This document shows positions 23,171 through 23,581 of a DNA stretch of 23,581 nucleotides, in pieces. Made by a program: the position numbers and the translations under genes. The notes under the pieces are model-generated. The model was not told the DNA's origin. It made no database searches and saw only the letters and a list, made by a program, of their open reading frames with translations. This DNA comes from an uncultured Clostridia bacterium (GTDB lineage: Bacteria; Bacillota; Clostridia; Christensenellales; UBA1242): contig CALBHW010000048.1 of assembly GCA_937893125.1 (NCBI GenBank), forward strand, positions 1 to 23,581, read 5' to 3'. How positions within the stretch are numbered: the stretch's first letter is position 1; every line of letters starts with the position of its first letter.

Positions 23171-23581
23171 ATGTCTACTCGGGCGAATATAAGGTTAATA
23201 ACATTTTGTTTGTTTTTGATTTTGGCGATGTTAACGGTGTCGGCGACGCTTATTTACTCTGCGGGGTTTCAAAATTTAGAGTCGTATATGACGATTGGTT
23301 TTGAAGCGGGCAAGGTAACACTTAATTTCGGCAACAATGCGGGAAGCAATATAAATTCAAGCACTTGCAAGGTTGTATATAATGATGATAAAAGTAAGTT
23401 TAAGATAACTGGCATAACCCCTACAATTTCAAATGGTTCTGTTACAAATTTGAGCGCATTGACAAATAGTGCTGGCGCGGAGTTCTACTATTTTGTTACT
23501 AACTCTTCCGTCCTAAATACAACGGGTTACACTGACCCAGGCACAACCTATTACATTTCAGGTCTCGGCACCGACGCCAAT
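23171..23581 (+). CDS. Secreted or surface protein, N-terminal part only
   Basis: The start ATG has AAGGGGG five nt upstream. The frame is open for 137 codons to the window edge. Residues 1-30 look like a signal peptide: basic MSTRANIR, a hydrophobic core LITFCLFLILAMLTV, then SATLIYSAG with likely cleavage near Ala/Ser. The mature part is rich in Asn, Ser, Thr and Gly (LNFGNNAGSNINSS, TPTISNGSVTN), as in beta-rich extracellular proteins. No known domain is recognisable in the part seen. The upstream G-run and two promoter candidates make variable expression possible. The gene continues beyond the window. Confidence 0.85.
   Translation, partial: MSTRANIRLITFCLFLILAMLTVSATLIYSAGFQNLESYMTIGFEAGKVTLNFGNNAGSNINSSTCKVVYNDDKSKFKITGITPTISNGSVTNLSALTNSAGAEFYYFVTNSSVLNTTGYTDPGTTYYISGLGTDAN

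Overview
The window looks like a chromosomal segment of a low-GC, anaerobic, Clostridia-like Bacillota. The reasons are AT-rich intergenic DNA, AGGAG-type ribosome binding sites, consensus sigma-A promoters, a class III (oxygen-sensitive) ribonucleotide reductase with its radical-SAM activase, a FloA flotillin, a PdaB-like sporulation-type deacetylase, and NrdR and Cheo-type LexA operators of the Gram-positive kind. No rRNA, tRNA or CRISPR array was seen. Species cannot be named from the sequence alone.

Layout. 1-713: the 3' end of an HtrA-like protease with a PDZ domain. 1264-4332: nrdD and nrdG behind a tandem pair of NrdR boxes. 4483-6624: a minus-strand regulator block. It holds a short YafY-like HTH gene with a LexA box at its predicted start site, and an array of six homologous ~80-aa Cro/C1-type HTH genes, two of them broken by single frameshifts. 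A SLOG/YpsA-like gene is transcribed divergently from the array (6757). 7437-10330: a divergent GH95-like glycosidase and an unrecognised 156-aa protein. 10467-13362: murG (minus) divergent from floA (plus), both apparently leaderless, followed by a single-pass membrane protein. 13500-14556: a Fic-domain gene with an HTH N-terminus, preceded by four evenly spaced dyads. 14699-15343: a HAD phosphatase. 15578-20691: a type IIA topoisomerase pair, best read as parE-parC, in which the A subunit carries an extra ~250-residue charged N-terminus. 20876-22602: a PdaB-like deacetylase and a two-OB-fold SSB-like protein. 22605-23170: a palindromic, MITE-like repeat and a run of 29 G lying between -35-like and -10-like hexamers. 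23171-end: the start of a secreted or surface protein, cut by the window edge.

How it fits together. Most of the window is housekeeping: dNTP supply, cell wall and membrane organisation, DNA topology and ssDNA binding. Three places look like regulatory novelty: the HTH array with its divergent SLOG gene and a GC-rich dyad inside the array promoter; the Fic gene with operators spaced 41, 42 and 42 bp apart, the last one inside a perfect promoter; and the poly-G tract upstream of the surface-protein gene, a possible slippage switch. Four start codons (nrdD, the SLOG gene, pdaB-like and ssb-like) should be moved downstream of the longest open frame, and parE probably starts at a TTG.
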